Notes under the pieces: model-generated
What the model was told of the DNA's origin: nothing
The model's database searches: none
What the model saw: the letters and a program-made list of their open reading frames with translations, nothing else
Position numbers and translations under genes: made by a program
Assembly: GCA_029881635.1 (NCBI GenBank)
Contig: JAOUMG010000058.1
Location: forward strand, 1 to 8,371
Direction: 5' to 3'
DNA: 8,371 bases
Source: Paracoccaceae bacterium
Lineage (GTDB): Bacteria; Pseudomonadota; Alphaproteobacteria; Rhodobacterales; Rhodobacteraceae
In this document: positions 6,524-8,371 of the stretch, piece after piece
Position numbering within the stretch: the first letter of the stretch is position 1
How the letters are laid out: each line of letters starts with the position of its first letter

Positions 6524-7678
6524 ATGGAAGATTGGAAACACGGCGGTTTTGGTCTTTATCTGCACTGGCCGTTCTGTACATCAAAATGCCCTTACTGCGA
6601 CTTCAACAGCCACGTCGCCACCGAGATCGACCAAGCCCGCTGGCAGCGCGCCTATCTGAGCGAGATTGACAGGGTAGGCGCCGAAACAAGGGGCCGTGTG
6701 CTGAACACCGTCTTCTTCGGCGGTGGAACGCCTTCGCTGATGGATCCCGATCTGGTTGCCGCAATATTGGATAAGGTTCGGACCACCTGGACAACTGCCA
6801 ATGACCTGGAAATTACCCTGGAGGCCAATCCGGGCAGCGTAGAGGCTGGACGGTTTCGCGGATATGCGGATGCGGGCGTCAATCGCGTCAGCATGGGCAT
6901 TCAGGCGCTGAACGACACTGATCTGAAGCGGTTGGGGCGACTACATTCCGTCGCCGAAGCCCGGACGGCGTTTGATGTCGCCCGCAATGCCTTTGATCGT
7001 GTCAGTTTCGACTTGATCTATGCGCGGCAGGATCAGACTCTGGCCAATTGGCGCGCCGAACTGGCCGAGGCAGTGACGATGGCAGTCGATCATCTGTCAC
7101 TTTATCAATTGACGATCGAAGAAAGCACGGCCTTTGGGGCACGCCATGCCGCCGGAAAGCTTGCGGGCCTGCCCGGGGATGATCTGTCTGCTGATATGTA
7201 TCTGATAACAAACGATATACTGGACGGCTTGGGCATGCCAGCCTACGAAATTTCAAACCATTCCCACGTGGATGCGCAAAGCCGACATAACCTGATTTAC
7301 TGGCGATACGGGGACTATGCCGGCATCGGACCAGGGGCACATGGTCGGCTGACCCTGGGCGGTGACCGCTTTGCCACCATTACCCCGAATGGCCCGCTTG
7401 TCTGGCTGCGACAGGTAGAGCAGTCGGGACGCGGGGAAGGTTTGCGGGAAACACTGTCCAGGGCGGATCAGGCTGGAGAGTATCTGATGATGTCGATGCG
7501 CCTTGCGGAAGGTTTGGACATGGCGCGGTACAGCACCCTTGCCGGGTTTGATCTGGAGCCACAAGTAATCCAACGGTTGCAAGATCTGGGAATGGTTAAG
7601 ATCGAAGGCAGGCGGCTGTCTGCCACGACAAACGGCCGGGCCGTTTTGAATGCGATTATCCGGGAATTGATGCCATGA
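6524..7678 (+). CDS. hemW: HemW, radical-SAM heme chaperone (HemN-like)
   Basis: HemW binds heme and a 4Fe-4S cluster and is thought to deliver heme to membrane cytochromes. It is often misnamed coproporphyrinogen III oxidase (HemN). The 384-residue length fits HemW and not the longer HemN. Seen in order: HWPFCTSKCPYCDFNSH with the cluster cysteines C18, C22 and C25; FFGGGTPSLM (64-73); ITLEANPGSV (97-106); GVNRVSMGIQALND (118-131); FDLIYARQDQT; HLSLYQLTIEE (190-200); and the HemW motif RHNLIYWRYGDYAGIGPGAH (254-273), where His255 belongs to the conserved HNxxYW stretch. The C-terminal part is a winged-helix-like domain (LMMSMRLAEGLD). AAGG at 6513-6516 stands 7 bases before the ATG. The gene lies 3 bases after the Rid gene and overlaps the next gene by 4 bases. 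The rdgB-hemW pairing is common in alphaproteobacteria, from memory. Confidence 0.96.
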   Translation: MEDWKHGGFGLYLHWPFCTSKCPYCDFNSHVATEIDQARWQRAYLSEIDRVGAETRGRVLNTVFFGGGTPSLMDPDLVAAILDKVRTTWTTANDLEITLEANPGSVEAGRFRGYADAGVNRVSMGIQALNDTDLKRLGRLHSVAEARTAFDVARNAFDRVSFDLIYARQDQTLANWRAELAEAVTMAVDHLSLYQLTIEESTAFGARHAAGKLAGLPGDDLSADMYLITNDILDGLGMPAYEISNHSHVDAQSRHNLIYWRYGDYAGIGPGAHGRLTLGGDRFATITPNGPLVWLRQVEQSGRGEGLRETLSRADQAGEYLMMSMRLAEGLDMARYSTLAGFDLEPQVIQRLQDLGMVKIEGRRLSATTNGRAVLNAIIRELMP

Positions 7679-8031
7679 TGCGGCCGGTATGGGGTGCTTG
7701 TGGTGCGATCGCGCTGGCATTGGGGGCAATCGGGCTGTTTCTGCCCTTGCTCCCTACTGTGCCCTTCCTGCTTTTGGCAGCATTCTGTTTTGGGCGCGCC
7801 TCAACACGGCTTCACCATTGGTTGCTTTCGCACCCGGTTTTCGGGCCGCCGATTCATAACTGGAACGAGCGCGGCGCAATCAGCCTTCGGGCGAAAAGGT
7901 TCGCCTCTTTATCCATCGTCGTTGCATTTGGAATGTCGTTGGCCCTTGGTTTTGGGACAAAGATATTGATTTTGCAGGGTTTAGCACTGGTTGGCGTGGC
8001 CGTTTTCATTTGGACACGGCCGAGTTCTTGA
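7675..8031 (+). CDS. YbaN/DUF454 family inner-membrane protein
   Basis: Small membrane protein of 118 residues and unknown function. The family signature is clear: GAIGLFLPLLPTVPFLLLAAFCFGRAS (about 17-43), then RLHHWLLSHPVFGPPIHNWNERGAISLRAK (45-74). Hydrophobic segments at about 5-42, possibly a bent hairpin through the Pro-rich LPLLPTVPF, and at 79-112 suggest two to four membrane crossings. The start at 7675 is favoured over the adjacent ATG at 7678 because GGGA at 7662-7665 is better spaced. The ATGA overlap with the hemW stop indicates it is the last gene of the operon. It ends 3 bases before the parB stop on the other strand, with no visible hairpin terminator. Confidence 0.9.
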   Translation: MMRPVWGACGAIALALGAIGLFLPLLPTVPFLLLAAFCFGRASTRLHHWLLSHPVFGPPIHNWNERGAISLRAKRFASLSIVVAFGMSLALGFGTKILILQGLALVGVAVFIWTRPSS

Positions 8032-8034
8032 AAT

Positions 8035-8371
8035 CTATCGCGTCGAGCTAAGAAGCTGACAAAGCTCATCAAGTTGATCAAGCGTCTTGTAGCTGAGGGT
8101 GACACTGCCGGTACCGTCACCCTTGTGATCGATCACGACTTTCATACGCAGATGTGCGGAAAGATCGCTTTCCAGAAGGCGGGTATCGGCGTCCTTTTCT
8201 GGGCGTGTCTTGATTTTGCCTGTCCGGCTGCCCGCGGTTGTCTTTGATTTAGCGAGCTTCTCGGTCTCACGCACCGAAAGCCCACGGGTCATGACGTCGC
8301 GCGCCAGGGCGATTGGGTTATCGGCTGTAATCAATGCGCGCGCGTGACCCATCGTGAGCTGCCCGGCAATC
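8035..8371 (-). CDS. parB: ParB chromosome-partitioning protein, C-terminal part (5' end outside window)
   Basis: ParB binds parS sites near the origin, spreads as a CTP-dependent sliding clamp and guides chromosome segregation with ParA. About 112 residues are visible; the frame continues past the right edge (IAGQLTMGHARALI), so the ATG at 8352-8350 is internal. The visible part has the end of the DNA-binding helix-turn-helix region (MGHARALITADNPIALARDVMTRGLSVRETEKLAK), a Lys/Arg/Thr-rich linker, and the C-terminal dimerisation domain (LESDLSAHLRMKVVIDHKGDGTGSVTLSYKTLDQLDELCQLL). Stop is TAG at 8037-8035. In many alphaproteobacteria parA, rsmG and mnmG lie upstream of parB, so those genes may follow to the right. 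No parS palindrome was seen in the window. Confidence 0.96.
   Translation of the reverse strand, partial: IAGQLTMGHARALITADNPIALARDVMTRGLSVRETEKLAKSKTTAGSRTGKIKTRPEKDADTRLLESDLSAHLRMKVVIDHKGDGTGSVTLSYKTLDQLDELCQLLSSTR

Noticed and set aside
6524..7678. Annotation as oxygen-independent coproporphyrinogen III oxidase HemN
   Set aside because: Length near 384 residues, the CPYCDFNS cluster motif and the HNxxYW region fit HemW instead; true HemN is longer with a different cysteine motif.
8035..8371. Search for a parS-like palindrome (TGTTTCACGTGAAACA type) near parB
   Set aside because: No matching palindrome was seen by eye in the parB segment or elsewhere in the window.

Overview
The window looks like ordinary chromosomal housekeeping DNA from an alphaproteobacterium, most likely of the Rhodobacterales/Rhodobacteraceae type. 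This rests on the gene order (hrcA-grpE divergent from rph-rdgB-hemW, then parB on the opposite strand), on the wording of HrcA (NDRSREVFRRVVE, LGLLDSPHTSAGRIPT) and on codon use that looks moderately GC-rich throughout. The taxonomic call is inference from memory of these families, not from a search. No RNA gene, insertion sequence, prophage, CRISPR array or origin is visible, and no stretch of 300 bases lacks a gene; the longest non-coding interval is the roughly 117-base hrcA/rph divergent region.

Layout. Bases 1-1987 (+) hold the C-terminal three quarters of mutS, cut by the left edge. It converges, with a 6-base gap, on a leftward cluster read 4701->1994: hrcA (heat-shock repressor), grpE (DnaK nucleotide exchange factor) and a secreted, membrane-anchored TPM-domain protein with a zinc-ribbon-like tail. 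These three genes are 5 and 27 bases apart and look like one transcription unit. A short divergent promoter region (about 4702-4818) separates them from a tightly packed rightward operon: rph (RNase PH), rdgB (ITP/XTP pyrophosphatase), a Rid/YjgF-family gene, hemW (radical-SAM heme chaperone) and a YbaN/DUF454 membrane protein. Gene junctions there are a 1-base overlap, a 4-base overlap, a 3-base gap and a 4-base overlap, which suggests translational coupling. The right edge holds the C-terminal part of parB on the minus strand, convergent with the ybaN-like gene.

How they work together. The left-going group concerns protein quality control (repressor plus DnaK cofactor), with an envelope protein attached. 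The right-going group mixes RNA 3'-end trimming, removal of damaged purine nucleotides, a Rid-like protein and heme delivery, loosely a metabolite-housekeeping set. mutS and parB belong to neighbouring mismatch-repair and chromosome-segregation loci.

I did not find a convincing undescribed system. The points most worth checking are the TPM/zinc-ribbon protein placed behind hrcA-grpE and lacking one expected cysteine, the Rid protein with alanine at the position of the catalytic arginine, and the directly repeated 9-mer in the divergent promoter region.
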